From NCBI GenBank assembly GCA_017520105.1, contig JAFWRL010000013.1, forward strand, positions 1-5,495: a DNA stretch of 5,495 bases, read 5' to 3'. The notes beneath the pieces were generated by a model. The model was not told where the DNA came from. It searched no databases and saw only the letters and a list, made by a program, of their open reading frames with translations. The DNA comes from Fibrobacter sp. (GTDB taxonomy: Bacteria > Fibrobacterota > Fibrobacteria > Fibrobacterales > Fibrobacteraceae). Within the stretch, counting starts at the first letter, position 1, and each line of letters starts with the position of its first letter. This document shows positions 5,325-5,495 of the stretch, in pieces. Made by a program: the position numbers and the translations under genes.

Positions 5325-5387
5325 ATGAAAAAGGACTACTTCAAAAACGTTTTAAAGGCTACCTCTAAAAATACATCTTTTTCGTAA
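5325..5387 (+). CDS. Possible 20-residue small protein or part of a small RNA
   Basis: An ATG at 5325 preceded by a purine-rich stretch (AAAGAGAGTG) opens a short frame, MKKDYFKNVLKATSKNTSFS, ending in TAA at 5385-5387. It lies between two terminators, 78 bp after the first and 66 bp before the second. Upstream are weak promoter-like boxes (TTGTCG 5273-5278 and TAGGAT 5296-5301, 17 bp apart). A short basic peptide, a leader peptide or a plain non-coding transcript are all possible; there is no homology evidence. The frame is too short to be trusted by itself. Confidence 0.25.
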   Translation: MKKDYFKNVLKATSKNTSFS

Positions 5388-5453
5388 AAATGGATTTTCT
5401 TTCGCTTTCACAACCTGAAAAAGTCCACTTTTTGCCCTTTACCCCATTCCATT

Positions 5454-5476
5454 CCGGGCCTTTCGGCCCGGTTTTT
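5454..5476 (+). terminator. Rho-independent terminator of a short downstream unit
   Basis: CCGGGCC (5454-5460) and GGCCCGG (5465-5471) form a perfect 7-bp GC stem with a TTTC loop and a TTTTT tail (5472-5476). With no long gene between 5247 and here on the plus strand, it would end a transcript of under 200 nt starting after the GNAT terminator. Confidence 0.8.
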
Positions 5477-5489
5477 CGCCCCGGGGGCG
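5477..5489. repeat. GC-only palindrome at the window edge
   Basis: CGCCCC (5477-5482) and GGGGCG (5484-5489) flank a single G directly after the terminator T tract. With only one base between the arms it cannot form a normal hairpin. It stands out against AT-rich surroundings and may belong to the next feature beyond the window. Confidence 0.5.
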
Positions 5490-5495
5490 CCCGCT

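Noticed and set aside
5390..5495. Plus-strand frame from ATG 5390 open to the window edge
   Set aside because: It passes through the perfect terminator hairpin at 5454-5476 and has no Shine-Dalgarno; most likely non-coding.

Overview
The window looks like a piece of a Fibrobacter-type genome (Fibrobacterota). The clearest hint is a lipoprotein whose signal peptide is followed by a long Ser/Ala/Pro/Val linker of the kind common in exported Fibrobacter proteins. GC-rich genes separated by AT-rich, repeat-bearing intergenic DNA fit the same picture. This is inference from style, not from a marker gene.

Left part (1-2063), all on the minus strand. At the edge is the N-terminus of an exported protein (1-196) with a strong ribosome binding site and its own promoter-like boxes. 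Upstream of it, a terminator (315-346) closes a PutP-type sodium/proline symporter gene (415-1959). The symporter frame is intact over about 514 codons except for one in-frame TAG at 1309-1311, so it is a very young pseudogene, a readthrough case or a sequence error. An AT-rich cluster of ACTAGT repeats (1991-2077) lies upstream of it and runs into the 3' end of the next gene.

Middle part (2064-3880), minus strand. Two genes overlap by 4 bp and form an operon: a lipoprotein with a histidine-phosphatase-like domain (2789-3880), then a TIP30/NmrA-like NAD(P)-binding Rossmann protein (2064-2792).

Regulatory block (3881-4488). This 608-base gap separates the minus-strand operon from a plus-strand gene and is the most unusual stretch. 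It first carries three copies of a 39-40 bp inverted repeat (GTACCTATAAA, 16-17 bp spacer, TTTATAGGTAC). A promoter-like -10 box follows, then about 185 nt of leader RNA with several long perfect helices, some mutually exclusive. The leader runs directly into the ribosome binding site of a GNAT acetyltransferase gene.

Right part (4489-5495), plus strand. The GNAT gene (4489-5112) ends at a strong terminator (5213-5247). Beyond it is a small possible transcription unit with a 20-codon reading frame and a perfect GC-rich terminator (5454-5476), then a GC palindrome at the window edge.

No mobile-element gene, tRNA, rRNA or CRISPR array is visible. The best candidate for something undescribed is the repeat array plus structured leader in front of the GNAT gene.
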